In this document: piece after piece, positions 33,241 through 45,245 of the stretch
How positions within the stretch are numbered: position 1 is the stretch's first letter
How the letters are laid out: every line of letters starts with the position of its first letter
Assembly (NCBI RefSeq): GCF_033568475.1
Contig: NC_133123.1
Span: 24,414,622-24,478,621 of the forward strand
DNA from: Henckelia pumila
Lineage: Eukaryota; Streptophyta; Magnoliopsida; Lamiales; Gesneriaceae
DNA length: 64,000 nucleotides
Direction of reading: 5' to 3'
Notes under the pieces: generated by a model
Told to the model about the DNA's origin: nothing
Seen by the model: only the letters and a program-made list of their open reading frames with translations
The model's database searches: none
Program-made: the position numbers and the translations under genes

Positions 33241-35262
33241 CTCCACTGACTCGAACATCCATTTAATGTAACTATATTTTTCGTTATGCATGTTATTACA
33301 GTACTTGAAATAATACAAAATTTTTTTTGATAATAATTGTTATTATATTGCGGCCAATGTTTTATTTTCTCTCAAATACATCAAGCAGTTTTTCAATAAA
33401 AAGAAATATTACGAATGAAATGCATGCGATACTTACATTGTTACTCAATATTATATTCAATCATTTTAATTCAAAGTGCACATGGAACACTTTAACAAAA
33501 CCGAGCTTATTAACAATGGATTTTCTGACTGTCCCCGCGCTTGCACGACTAGCTTCAAAATAATTTATTACCAATTGTTTATAAATTAATCCAGAATATG
33601 CAACGCGAATCACACATGGCCGAGGGAAGATTAATTACTTACAATAATTATATCTTCTCAAATATACTTTGATTAACGTGAGATTTTGTGCAAATTTTTA
33701 AATTTTTACATTACTGGCCAACCTCACGTGCTAAACATACTTTATAAATCACGTTAATGGTCAACATCACATGCCAAATATATATCTCTACGCATTCGTT
33801 AAATAATATTATATATAGTATAATTATAATTTATTATGTCACAAAATTAAAATATCTTTTCGAAATAATTTACTCATGAATATTTAATTTGGATTATTAT
33901 TTATATTTTATAAAAATAATATATAAATTTATTGAATATTTAATTTGGATGAGTTTATAAACTCTCTAAAAGAACTAACTAAAACGTTGTTTAATATTGC
34001 TTGTGAGTTTTAAGAAAATTGTCTAGAGAAGCTTATATATAATTAGTCATTTGACAGCTGTAAGCTCTTAAAAAATTAAGTTCAAAGTAAGTAAGATATT
34101 TTTTAAAATAAGGATTATATCTCTGGTGAGACAGTCTCATGGAATCTAAGACGAGTCGATCCGATGCATACATGTAGAGAGAGTAGTACTTTAATTAACA
34201 TAAAAGATAATATTTATTCATGGATCGGATGCAATCAAATATATGTCTCACAAAATTGACCTCTGAAAATATCATATAGGAGTTTTGTGTTTACATATTC
34301 CTTACAATTATTTTTATTAATTATGCATTATAATTTTTCATGAGTAAATAATTCAACATAATTATTTTTATTATTTTTTTACTGGAATACACAAAAGGTA
34401 ATGTTATTGCTTATAAATTTTCATTTATTCAAAAAATTTATTTATAATAGTTTTATGAACTAGAAAATAGTTTTAATATTGACCATATATATAGTTTTCT
34501 GAAACAATTTTTATCTATAAAATACATCCAATAATAAAATTATTTTTTTCTATGTCATATTTTTCATATTTAAATTTTATTATTTTATATTATCTAAATA
34601 CTTTAATGATTTTTTTAAAATAAAACCATGCGCCTTATACGTTTCTAAAAAAAACTTTTAAAATTATAATTTACAATCAGTTGACCAAAACACTCCATAT
34701 TTTACAAATATATATGCAAATATTTGATTTCCTTCTGGTTGGTCCCATCACGAATTCACGATCCACTTTGATAGGCGGACTATACAGTCTATACTCTGAC
34801 AAGCTGCAATAAAATACATCGTTTAATATTCAAAGAAAAAAACCATCATTTATTTAAATAATTTCATTAAATATAATCATCCAGAGTTTATTGGGTTCAA
34901 ATTTTATCAATGAAACACTTCACATTGGACAAACATTTTATTATCATTTTTTTATTCACAATTTGAAAATAAATAAATAAATATAAATATACAAATAAAA
35001 CTATAGGATTTCTTTTGTTAAAAAAATTAAAGCACGATAATAAAAATATATATTAAAGGCAAAATCCACACGTGCTTGCAAAAAATAAAAGAGTTTTTTT
35101 GGACCAAATTCTCACGTTAAATATTGAAAATCCACAATTCATCCATGTAAAAATTGAATATACATCATAATCTTTAACCTTATATAACAGTTGCATGTTT
35201 TACGTACACTTAATATTTTATAATATTTGCACGTTAAATCTTTGCCAAGACGAGTTATTGTG
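33241..35262. other. AT-rich intergenic region
   Basis: No gene is seen. About 34118-34262 is a degenerate GAGACGGTCTCA-type MITE (GGTGAGACAGTCTCATGGA... to ATATGTCTCACAAAATTGACC). The rest is featureless to my reading. Confidence 0.5.
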
Positions 35263-35870
35263 TTAGGATCGGGTGTGCGTGTAGAGGAGGGTGAATACAC
35301 ATTTTAAAAATATTTTGAGCTACAATAACTTGTTTTTTAAATGTTTAAAAATGAACCGAGCATCGAGAGATTATATTGAGTTTTGGTTATAAAACCAAGA
35401 GGAAGACACTCAACACAATCCTCTAAAAAACGATTAAGCATTTCCAAAATCGTTTAAAAAGATTGCAAGTTGAGATAATTAAAAATATATATTTTTGTTG
35501 AAACATTTTATCAAACACTTTAGTATGCAACATTTTGATACTTTAAAGAAAACATAAAATATATAATTTTGGTGTCTCAATATTTTAGGTGGAAACTGTA
35601 TGAGTATTTAATTAAGATTTTTGTGGAAAAATATGTTCACTTTATCTACAAGCAAATAAAAACCAAAATATTTTGGTATTTATCAATCTTTTAGGAAACT
35701 GAATTCTTACCTAATATGCACATATTTTGTCAATTTTGACCTTATCCTAATAATTTATTTTACAAAAACATCATTACAAAATTTATCAAGTATGTACAAA
35801 CCAAGAACAAAGTTGACAATATACACAATGGAAAAACTTTTACCTTAGTTCACATTTTTATAATTGTTAT
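35263..35870 (+). mobile_element. Possible LTR-type relic
   Basis: Starts TGTTAGGATCGGGTGTGCGT...GAGGAGGGTGAATACAC, a phrase typical of the beginning of a class of plant LTR or LARD elements. It then continues into AT-rich sequence without a visible end. No coding region. Confidence 0.3.
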
Positions 35871-36044
35871 ATATATAGATACACACCCTATATTATTAAA
35901 CTTGAGCACCTGATACTAACTAATTTTGGTACATCAATGTGACACCAAAATTTCTTTACCGTTTTACCTTGCATAATAGTGTAAGTTCATTAGTAATCCA
36001 TATATATCTCTATTTTTTTCCGATTTTTTCTCCAACTTATATAA

Positions 36045-36188
36045 CGTAATAGCCTGCAAATTACGCTAGACAGGTAAACCGCACTAGACAAGCCCTATAC
36101 GACAGACTAGTCCAAGAAGGTGTTGACATGAGGAATCGAACTCCTAACTTCTGGTCAAGCGCTCATCTACTACGTCAACTTGAAAAGT
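36045..36188 (-). mobile_element. SINE fragment, minus strand
   Basis: The complement reads CAAGTTGACGTAGTAGATGA, then a box B (GTTAGGAGTTCGATTCC), then CTTCTTGGACTAGTCTGTCG and GCGGTTTACCTGTCTAGCGT, clearly the family of 6836-7058. The 3' third and tail are missing. It abuts the left edge of duplicated copy B. Confidence 0.75.
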
Positions 36189-37229
36189 ATCCCCTTGGAA
36201 CACTTCGGTTATTTTATTATTTTTAAGTGGATATGCTACTTCCTCGTAAATACTTTAATTAAGATGGGATTTTGCGCCGAAACTCAACCTTGGGGAATCA
36301 GGAATCTGATCCCTAACCAACTTCATGTGAAAAGTTGGGTTAATTGCATGAACACCCCTTGTGAAAAATAAAAAAACAAAAAATATTTTATGTAAAATTA
36401 ATAGCATGTTAGACCTTATGTTTTAAAAAATTTAACATAAAACTCCCTATTAGAGGGGAAAAATGTGCCTGAGTTTGTATAACGTAGGGGTGATCGAATG
36501 TGCTATATTTTTTAAAAATGAAGGATTAATTAGTTTATTAATATTTCTTAGAAGATTTTATGCTTTTTAGGCTTTCCACAAGGAAGATGGATGCAATTAG
36601 CCCGTGAAAAGTTATGTTCGTTTGAAGATCTATCGGACATTTCTAACATATCCAATAGATGAGGATAAACCGTTGGGGATGGAACTAGTGAGAGAGCTAG
36701 AGCACTCGTGCAATACATCCCGTTGGATAATCCATGTTTTTTTTTGGTTTATTTTAATATATACTACTAATTCACGTTTTTTAAATAGTGAAATATTAAT
36801 GTATAAAATAATCCCATATAAATTTATGCTATATGCATAGGTTTGTTATGTGTAATGAAAGAGTGTGTATTGGAAAATTTTCCAAATTAAATTCGTCATG
36901 TACGTATGTTGGCCAAATATTACTGGTTTCGGTAGTTAAAATTTGGTCTTCTTGTCATCTTATGCAAGTTATCTTTCTTTGTGATTATTTTTTTTAGTAT
37001 TACTTTAGGCATAGTGAAGATGTGGTACTGGTACCGGACACAACTGAAATAAATGAAAGAAGAAATGGTGAAGAATGGATCAAATTATTATTTTCCAAAA
37101 GCAGCGGATAATGGATATAATATTATATTAGTGGCCGGTGACATTCAAATCTAAGTATTTTGTTACAAATAACTAGAAATCAATTTATGAGATTTTAGGT
37201 GGTGACATATCTTAGGCCTATTTATAATT

Positions 37230-37530
37230 GGGAAAATTGCTTTTTAAGTTTTATACGTTTGTCACTTTGCGATTTTGATCCTCTATATTTTTCGATTTTC
37301 GTTTCAGTCCGCTATCTTTATTTTTTTGGCAATTTTAGTCATTTTTCTGATGTGGCACCAATGCAATACTGATGTGGAGCTGACGTGTATAGTGTCATGT
37401 AAATATTTTCGAATAAAAATGATTGAAATTGTCAAAAATCAAAATATGCAGGACTAAAATTAAAATATGAAAACATAGAGGACTGAAATCGGAAAGTGAC
37501 AAAATAAATGACCAAAATTACAGTTTTTTC
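37230..37530. mobile_element. MULE-type MITE in copy B
   Basis: The 301-bp foldback-like element begins GGGAAAATTGCTTTTTAAGT and ends CCAAAATTACAGTTTTTTC. It is flanked by perfect 9-bp repeats TTTATAATT (37221-37229 and 37531-37539). The paralogous empty site in copy A is at about 21866-21874. A related copy without clear duplication is at about 53090-53370. Confidence 0.88.
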
Positions 37531-38312
37531 TTTATAATTTGGATGTATAACCGCAAAGGAAACCGTGAATTTAATATATATATATATATATATATATAAT
37601 TTTGGTTATGTATATTTTCTTTCTTGCAATTTTGGTTATCTATATAGTTTAACTCTTTGCAATTTTAGTATTGTATATATGTCTTCAAATTTCAAATTTT
37701 AATTTTGCATCATTCAATTTTTGAAAATTTTACTCGTTTTTCTACAAGAATGTTAATGTGACAAGATTCAAGTAGATTTTAAATCCACTCTAAATCAAGT
37801 CAAACATTTTCAATAATAATTGTAGTAAATATCAAAATACACACGAGTCTCTAGCTATGTCATTTGAACTTCATTTCTCATAAGCTTTCACAAATCAATT
37901 AAATTCATCGATCCAATTGTAGTAGTGTATGTATAGATTTTGCCTTTTAGACGGACCCCTCCTACGATATTGTATAAATTGAAAAATGTAACAAAACCAG
38001 GAAGATGCAACTTACTTTATCATGAACTATGCTTCGTCATATCTCATAGGAAAAAGGAAGTAACATTAACACATATGAAGATTTTTTCAAATTCCATTTT
38101 CTAAATGAAAATGTAATCTTTCGTTTCATTCAGTAAATAATATGCATCCAAAAATTTATAAGAACGCATATCAGTGACCTACGTACATGAACATGCAAAA
38201 GATTAGAAAATCATTAGGAACGATATTAAAATCTTCATTATTTATTTATAATATAATATAATGTTATAATATATCTTATACCAAGCAACAATGGTGATAA
38301 TATTTCCCCAGC

Positions 38313-38496
38313 TCAATAATACGTGATGTATAATGTATACTTGAAGACACTGTTGCCGGTTGTGCTATTCGTAGAATACGTGCTATATAAGTTATAACAA
38401 TATGTCGACTGGTAATATGGGGCTTTGGCTAAGAACCCCCATCACATGAAAATATGTGAAGAGGATAAAAACTTTACTAAGCTTAAATTTTTCCAT
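38313..38496 (-). pseudogene. Dirigent pseudogene with internal deletion
   Basis: Paralogue of dirigent gene A. The ATG at 38496 opens MEKFKLSKVFILFTYF and the frame reaches PVDILL before a stop. The last 22 residues (STNSTTGNSVFKYTLY...) survive in front of the TGA at 38315-38313. Everything between, about 135 codons including the QD, GRRQG and GGTG motifs, is deleted. The junction lies near 38390-38405, where ATAACAATAT could be microhomology. A second deletion just upstream, between GCAATGTTG and TCACTTTGATG (near 38547), removed the TATA box region. It is non-functional. Confidence 0.9.
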
Positions 38497-38815
38497 GATT
38501 CTTATATATTCAAGATCAAATGAGTTGTGTAAATGGTATGCAATGTTGTCACTTTGATGATAACTCATACAAAAGGATTTTAGATTGCATTATCGGAATT
38601 AGTGTATTTTTGCAGCTTTCTGTGTGGTTTGCAGTATAAAAAAAGACATTTAATTTAAGGAGATAGCTTGGCATAGTGTAGATTAGGCGGTATTTAATTG
38701 GATATATTCGAAAATTTCAACGGTTTAGAGTCTTGAGACCGACATGGATAGTGTTACTTGTAGTACTCGTCGGTTAAAAAGGTATTCACACTTCAACAAA
38801 TGAGTAGGTTTATTA

Positions 38816-38985
38816 TTAGACGGTCTCACGAATCTTTATCTGTGAGACGGGTCTAACTCTGTTCATATTTACAATAAAAAGTAATACTTTTGGCATAAAA
38901 ATTAATAATTTTTTTATGGATGACCCAAATAGCAGGACTGATCATCTCACAAATTTGACTCGTGATCGTCTCACGAGAAATTTTG
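38816..38985. mobile_element. GAGACGGTCTCA-type MITE, copy B
   Basis: TTAGACGGTCTCACGAATCT at the left is mirrored by CGTGATCGTCTCACGAGAA at the right. Orthologous in position to 24312-24466 and better preserved. Confidence 0.7.
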
Positions 38986-39909
38986 TACGTGTTAACATAA
39001 CAGAACAAACCTTATTATTATTTTTTTTTTTTCAAAAATATATGCTTGATAACAATAAAACTTATATATTTTAATTTTCAATTTTTTTCCTAAGGCATCT
39101 CCAACACATTACCCTATCTTGGTGTATAATCTTCAAGATAGTGTAATTCCTATACCAAATACAAATTAAAACTCATCTCTAACTGATTAACTCTATACTC
39201 TACGCTAAAACAAATATTCTCGAAATATTCTCTATTATTTATTCACAACAACTAATTTATTTCACAAAATATTTTTAAATACAATAATTAAAATATCAAT
39301 AATATATAAAATAATTTCTATATATATTCATTAGAAATATTAATGAATTAAAATTATCATTAATTCTATTTTAAGATTTAAATGTTTAATTTAATTTATT
39401 TAAATACTGACGAATTACGATTAAAATCTATGATAATTAACAAATAGAATAAAAAGTGCAACACTGTAGCTTTGCTATCTTAAGAATTTAATTTTTAATT
39501 TTTTAGTTTTTATTCTATTTGTTTATTATCATATTTGCTGCAATAACATAGTTTTGCACCAACGTAACACTGAAAATAACACTGAGTTGGAGTAAAGAAT
39601 CCGACACCAACATTTATTGATTCCTAACAATCTGCCCCTAATTATTTCACTAGTACTTATTCGAGAATCGGACACACGTGAGCTAACGGGCTAACCTGGG
39701 CTTCCTTGTCCCTCCATTTCCAGCCCATTAAAATTTTTTATAGTTACACATTGGCCCGATAACTTTATATATATAAATTATAATATTGATGGAAGTCCAA
39801 TATATTGATTAAATGTTGAACAATAGAACAAGTTAGCCCATTGAAATTTTAATAATAATAATTTCATCAATTAATAATTTATTTTGTATATTTGGGAAAA
39901 TCTGGCCAA

Positions 39910-40007
39910 GAGACCGTACTTTGTAGTCCAATTCGTCCCACATATCCATCTATTAATGGACTCGAATTCGAGTCCTCCCCTCCCCTTTGTAATAATAATA
40001 AAAAATG
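39910..40007 (+). mobile_element. Short tRNA-like SINE, copy B
   Basis: Same insertion as 25389-25485, flanked by TCTGGCCAA and GTCTGGCAA, with an AATAATAATAAAAAA tail. Confidence 0.5.
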
Positions 40008-40729
40008 GTCTGGCAAAAAATTATATGGATGATCCAACTGCCAAAACAAAATAAAAATGTACTTGCTATTCGAATTCATTTATTTTTTTTTCGTTTCTTA
40101 TTTTTGTTTTACTTTTGATTTGTTGCTTCTTTCTTCTTCTTCTTCTTCTTCTCCCTCTTTTTTTTTTTGAAAATTATATATACTATAATGAAATGCTTCA
40201 ACAACCAACTTTTCCATTCATTTCCTAATTTTTCCTTTACCACTTTTGAATATCTTACATCAATAAAAATGAAATTCTTGTGATCGAAAAATCAAATAAT
40301 TATTTAATAATGTTGCCCATGATGCATTAAAGCTTATTAAAATATTTAAGATTACGATTAATTGAGAAGTTGGTATATTTTTAATATGAATCTTTATCGT
40401 GTGTTTATATATCTATATTATTATATAAAAGTTGAGTAATATAAAAGTTGAGTCTATTATAGTAACTAACTTTGAAAACACCAAAATTCTTTATTCCATA
40501 ATTACCTCTTCTTATCCACTATCTAAATAAACCTCTCTCTGAATCTATTTTTTATTTAAAAAACAATTACAAAAAAAATCGTTTATTTTACACATGCAAA
40601 GCATGTGCATTTTGCACTAGTATATATTACCTTTCCACTTATTCGTTTGTGTACATGATTGTTATATAATTAGTTATGATATTTTTTGAAAGAAGAGATG
40701 TATGCAGTTTGTTAATAAAACAGTCAGTA

Positions 40730-41600
40730 ATGTACTTGGTGTTACAATACCAGAGACAACACAATGCAGCGGAAATAAAAGCGTAAAATAATTAACACAA
40801 GAAAAAAATTATGCACGAGTAAAGAATACTCGTGTGTGTGCCTTATGGCTAAATATCACTAGAAAAGAGAATATCAGTCTTACAAACCAAGACTAGTGAT
40901 TTTACAAAAAAGTTAATAAATTCTAAATTTTCTCAACAAGTTGAAAAATCAAACTTGCATCCTAAATAATCAGTGTATAAAACAAATCAGATACAAATTC
41001 TGTAAGCCTAAATTGAAGAACAACAAATATCTTCGATCAACACTATTCACTAAGTGTTGTTTTCGATGTCTTCAACACCAACGGCAACACGAGAACAAAC
41101 AATAACGATGATTGCAAAATCGTCTTCAGAAACTTTCAACACTTCGATCAGAATTCTTCGATAGATGCTTAGTAAGTTGTCGTCTGAAACTCTATTAACT
41201 TTTTCATGGGAATCTCTTTTAAATAGATTTAAATCCTAAGATTATTGATATATAAATAGAGTCCTACATGAATAAAGAAACACTTGTAAGTAGGAATAGA
41301 ACTCTATTAATATTATCAAATCATATATTGATAATATCATACAAGAATATATCTCTAAATTTCTTTATCAAGATATATTTGAACACGATAAATATAATTA
41401 TCATAGATTTCGAAATATACACAATATATTTATCAAATCTTTTAACTTGTCTAGAAAGCAAAATCAAATAATATGCGATATTCACAAGTTCGAGAATTTC
41501 AAGGAATACAAATTCCTTTCAATCTCTTCTTTATAATTTTTTGACAAAACTTAGCACAAGCAAGAATAAAAATAAACTCCCCTTGAATTAGTAAATCTCC
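40730..41600 (-). mobile_element. LTR of a retrotransposon relic, minus strand
   Basis: On the minus strand the far end reads ...TTATTTCCGCTGCATTGTGTTGTCTCTGGTATTG, the common 3' end style of plant copia LTRs. The near end is preceded by purine tracts TCAAGGGGAGTT (41574-41585) and TTCAGGGGGAGATTT (41595-41609), resembling a polypurine tract. Together with the ORF relic to its right, this looks like the 3' end of a minus-strand element. Exact ends are not resolved. Confidence 0.5.
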
Positions 41601-41784
41601 CCCTGAAGTGTTGTCCCTCGTGTTGGTAATACTAAGGATAACATGATCAACATTCACACTTAGGGATTCTCATTTGAGCACAAGTGTGGTAGAAGGGTTA
41701 GTCTAGTTATATAATATATAAGCAATTAAAACACACAACTAGAGCAAAACAAAAACACAATTATATTACTCATAAACTCAAAGA

Positions 41785-42830
41785 CTAAGATATAAAGGAG
41801 ATATTGAAAGAAAATTGGTTTGACACTTGATCAAATTTGATCGCTGTTAGAGCCCTCATGAGCATCGAAAAATTCAACATCATCTTCATCATCTTCCTTA
41901 TTCCCGTATGGACCAGCTTCAAGTTGAGCTTCATCAAATTGTGCACTATCTCCCTTTTTTGGCCAGAAATGCTAACTTGACGCCTACAATCAGCCAACAA
42001 AGTGCTGTAAAATGCAAAATATTCATGTTTTTGAGCAATCTTTTCCTCAGCACGAGTCATCAACAGCTGGAGAGTAGTCACCGAAAATTCCAAAGGGGAT
42101 GGAGTAGGAACATTTTCTTCAGTATTGTCACCCGTGTTGGCAACTCTGGGTACAACATCAGGAACAACAACGGGATTAGGAGCAAAAGTCTAGGGAAAAT
42201 CAAGAACTCGATTCCCCTTAAGTAGTCAGTCTAGCTGCAATCCTTAGAATCTCGGGTTGATTAGATAAATCTTCAGTAATATTTCGAATGAACCCTTGAG
42301 ATTCCAATATCCCATAAATCAAAGATGGGAAAGGCAGCTTTGTAGATTTTAAGCCTCCATCAGCAAACTGGAGCAAGGTTCGAAATACTAGCTTGCCAAA
42401 ATTGAAAGGACTTTCGGTCCTAATGACGTAAAGAATGAACATCTGTGGCCTTGTTACCACGGTAGAATTTGAAGAAGGAGTCCAATTTCAAACAGTAGTA
42501 TTGTGAAGCACGGAGTAAAAATAAGTAAGCTTGGCTGCCGAAAAATGATCGAAAAATTTCTTGACCATTCCATCAATAAGAATAGTAATCACTTCATTAA
42601 TGTCCGGATGGTGTCCTTCTTCCACATCGGGGGTTGAGTAGAGTTAGTTGATCAGGGCTGGAGTAAACTCAAACAGCCTGACCCGAAGGTACACCAATCT
42701 ATGCTTTGCAAACTCTGAATCTTCAATGCTTGAAGTGAAATTTGCATAAAACTTCAAAACTGCCCTCTTGAAGTTTGACGCACCAGGACTTCACAGAAAT
42801 TCACCCATGATAGTACTACACTCGTGCCCA
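41785..42830 (-). pseudogene. Retroelement-associated ORF relic (plant transposon protein type)
   Basis: On the minus strand, between about 42830 and 42220, one frame reads a nearly continuous protein (LKFYANFTSSIEDSEFA, VVTRPQMFILYVIRT, KLPFPSLIYGILESQG). It has in-frame stops near 42648 and 42490 and ends at LTT. This pattern fits the domain known as putative plant transposon protein (PF20167), usually found in LTR-element accessory ORFs. A further open stretch (42093-41785) lies in another frame. Family assignment is from memory of the motif and is moderate. Confidence 0.5.
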
Positions 42831-43176
42831 TGTATGTTTAACCCAACATTGTATTAATTTTTGACTAATATTTTATTTAAAAAATAAAAATACAAATAAT
42901 TGAATTTGAATGTATGAATCATTATATTGTAATTGTAGGACAAGGGACTGCGGTTTATCTTAAACTAGCCCTTTAATTAATTTGAATGTGAATCATTATA
43001 TTGCATACATTTTGACATCATTTCAATTCCATTAATTTAAAGATTAAATGTCCCTTTAACATCTATATTCTGACACACATGAAATAGTAAAATTAATTAT
43101 ACATAACATAGGTCACATGCCATTCATCTAGATATAAAATGAATAACATAACTAATTAAGATAGGAAATAACTCTT

Positions 43177-44485
43177 GGGAAAAGTACACTTTTGATCATA
43201 TAATTTGCACATTTTCCATTTTTGATCATGTTAAAAGTCAGTTTGCAATTTTAGTCTTGTAACTTGCACTTATTTTTCATTTTTGGTCCTATTAACATTG
43301 AATTCGCATTTTTAGTCCTGTAACTTTTATGATTTTTCACTTTAAGTCATGTTAACATTGAATTTATAATTTTATAGTCCGGTAACTTGCATTTCTTTTC
43401 ATTTTTAGTCCCTTTTACATTGAATTTTTATTTTTTTAATCTTGTAACTTCCTTATATTTTTATTATTTTTTATATTAGCAATGAATTTATATTTTTAAT
43501 TTAATAAATTTCATATTTTTTTATATTTTTATTCATAATATATTATTATTCACATATTTTAAAACTTTTAGAATTTAAATGAATCAACAAAAATTCAACT
43601 AAAATTTATTCGAAATTTTTTTACACTAAATATCATCTTATAAAATACATAATATAAATAAAACTATTAATTTAATATGAATCATTTTTTCGGTTTAGTT
43701 TTTGATTTCATATTATATATCAAAACTAAACCCAAAAAATTTCGTATTTTTTTATATTTTTATTCATAATATATTATTATTCACGTATTTTAAAATTTTT
43801 AGAATTTAAATGAATCAACAAAAATTCAACTAAAACGTAATCGAAATTTTTTTACATAAATATCATCTTATAAAATGCATAATATAAATAAAACTATTAA
43901 TCTTAAATGAATCATTTTTTTTGTTTAGTTTTCGATTTCATATTATATATCAAAACTAAACCCAAAAAAACATGATTAACATTAGATTAATAGTTTTATT
44001 TATATTATGTATTTTATAAAATGATATTTATAAGTGTAAAAGTTTTTTGAATAATTTTAGTTGAATTTTTTTTATTTAATTTATTTAAATTTTAAAAGTT
44101 TTAAAATATTTAAATAATAATATATTATGATTAAAAATATAAAAAGTATGAAATTTATTGAATTAAAAATATAAATTCATCGATAATATAACTAAAAATA
44201 AAAATATATGAAAGTTACAATATTAAAAAAATAAAAATTCAATGTAAAAGAGACTAAAAATGAGAAAAAATGCAAGTTACCAGACTAAAATTGTAAATTC
44301 AATGTTAACAGGACTTAAAGTGGAAAAATCATGAAAGTTACGGGATTAAAAATGCGAATTCAATGTTAATAGGACCAAAAATGAAAAAAAAAATACAAGT
44401 TACAAGACTAAAGTTGAAAATTTATTTTTAACAAGACCAAAAATGAAAAATGTGCAAATTATAGGACCAAAAGTGTATTTTTCCC
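43177..44485. mobile_element. Large foldback MULE-type element
   Basis: The 1309-bp element is flanked by perfect 9-bp repeats ATAACTCTT (43168-43176 and 44486-44494). Nearly its whole length is two inverted arms: GGGAAAAGTACACTTTTGATC at one end mirrors GGACCAAAAGTGTATTTTTCCC at the other. Tandem variants of 'TTTTGGTCCTGTTAACATTGAATT' lie within the arms. An internal direct repeat of about 230 bp is also visible (43509 and 43741). Non-coding. Confidence 0.9.
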
Positions 44486-44582
44486 ATAACTCTTACAAGA
44501 TAACATCTTCAGTTTTATTTTATATTACACGTGCAGTTTCATATCTTGCACTCAAACACAATAAGCATAATTGTTTAAAGGT

Positions 44583-45155
44583 TCAAACATAAGTGATATA
44601 TAGAGTATATTTGAAAATAGAGAGGCCGGTTTCGTTCAACACATACGTGCTCGACTCAACAATACCTCGCGCCAATCGAAAATCTCCAGTACCTCCAACA
44701 ACGGATAACTCTTGTGCATTCTTCATCAAAGTCCTTCTTCCTTGTACGGAGATCGTACTTCCATTATACAAGCCCACATTGAAGATGAAAGTGTAGCTCA
44801 GATATACTGCTAGTTCGTTCAGGTCGGAAAAACCGACCAACCCTTGTCTGCGTCCTATTGCGGTTGAGTTAGGATCAGGTCCAGTAGTTAATAGGTTATC
44901 CACCATGATTAACTGACCAAACCTAGTCGGTGAAGTCGCGGTGATATTTGATCTAGCTATCTCATAAGATGTTTGACCACCATCACCTGCTAAAACATCT
45001 TGATCGTAAAACTCAATGATAGCATATTTTGGTATACGGAGTAGCTTTATTTTTTGAAACCATGTATTGACCGGTTCGAAGCCTTGGCATGATACAACCA
45101 TTGCATGAAAATAAATAAAAAGGAAGAAAGTTGTAACAAGCCTAAACTTTGCCAT
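44583..45155 (-). CDS. Dirigent-like protein C
   Basis: Complete dirigent-family protein of 190 residues; the ATG at 45155 is the first in frame. Signal peptide at residues 1-24 (hydrophobic FFLFIYFHAMVV, cut near SCQG). Mature motifs: VNTWFQKIKLL, EFYDQDVLAG, TSYEIARSNITATSPT, GPDPNSTAIGRRQGLVGFSDLNE, LYNGSTISVQGRR, SVVGGTGDFRLARG, ending FKYTLYITYV. Sequons at NIT, NST, NGST and NET suggest N-glycosylation in the secretory pathway. It is very similar to gene D, the product of a recent duplication. By family it should act outside the cell on phenoxy radicals or similar intermediates as an eight-stranded beta-barrel; the actual reaction is unknown. HD is replaced by QD. Confidence 0.94.
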   Translation of the reverse strand: MAKFRLVTTFFLFIYFHAMVVSCQGFEPVNTWFQKIKLLRIPKYAIIEFYDQDVLAGDGGQTSYEIARSNITATSPTRFGQLIMVDNLLTTGPDPNSTAIGRRQGLVGFSDLNELAVYLSYTFIFNVGLYNGSTISVQGRRTLMKNAQELSVVGGTGDFRLARGIVESSTYVLNETGLSIFKYTLYITYV

Positions 45156-45236
45156 AGCTCTCCTCTGCTTACGTTACAGATGATAAAATAAAATATATAT
45201 CATGTTATATATGTGAGTTTTATTGGGGAATGTAGG

Positions 45237-45245
45237 ATATATATA
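45237..45245 (-). promoter_or_regulatory. TATA box of dirigent gene C
   Basis: GTAGCCTATATATATCC on the minus strand about 85 bp upstream of the ATG. The leader between them (with CCCCAATAAAACTCACAT and GCAGAGGAGAGC) is conserved with gene D and with the relic at 63200-63282. Confidence 0.65.

Larger units (their letters stand above)
36195..40390. repeat. Segmental duplication, copy B
   Basis: Paralogous to 20144-25880 in the same order. Differences: an extra ~370 bp near 36260-36630, no hAT-type insertions, a MULE-type MITE at 37230-37530, and two deletions that removed the core of the dirigent gene (near 38400) and its promoter (near 38550). Confidence 0.85.
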
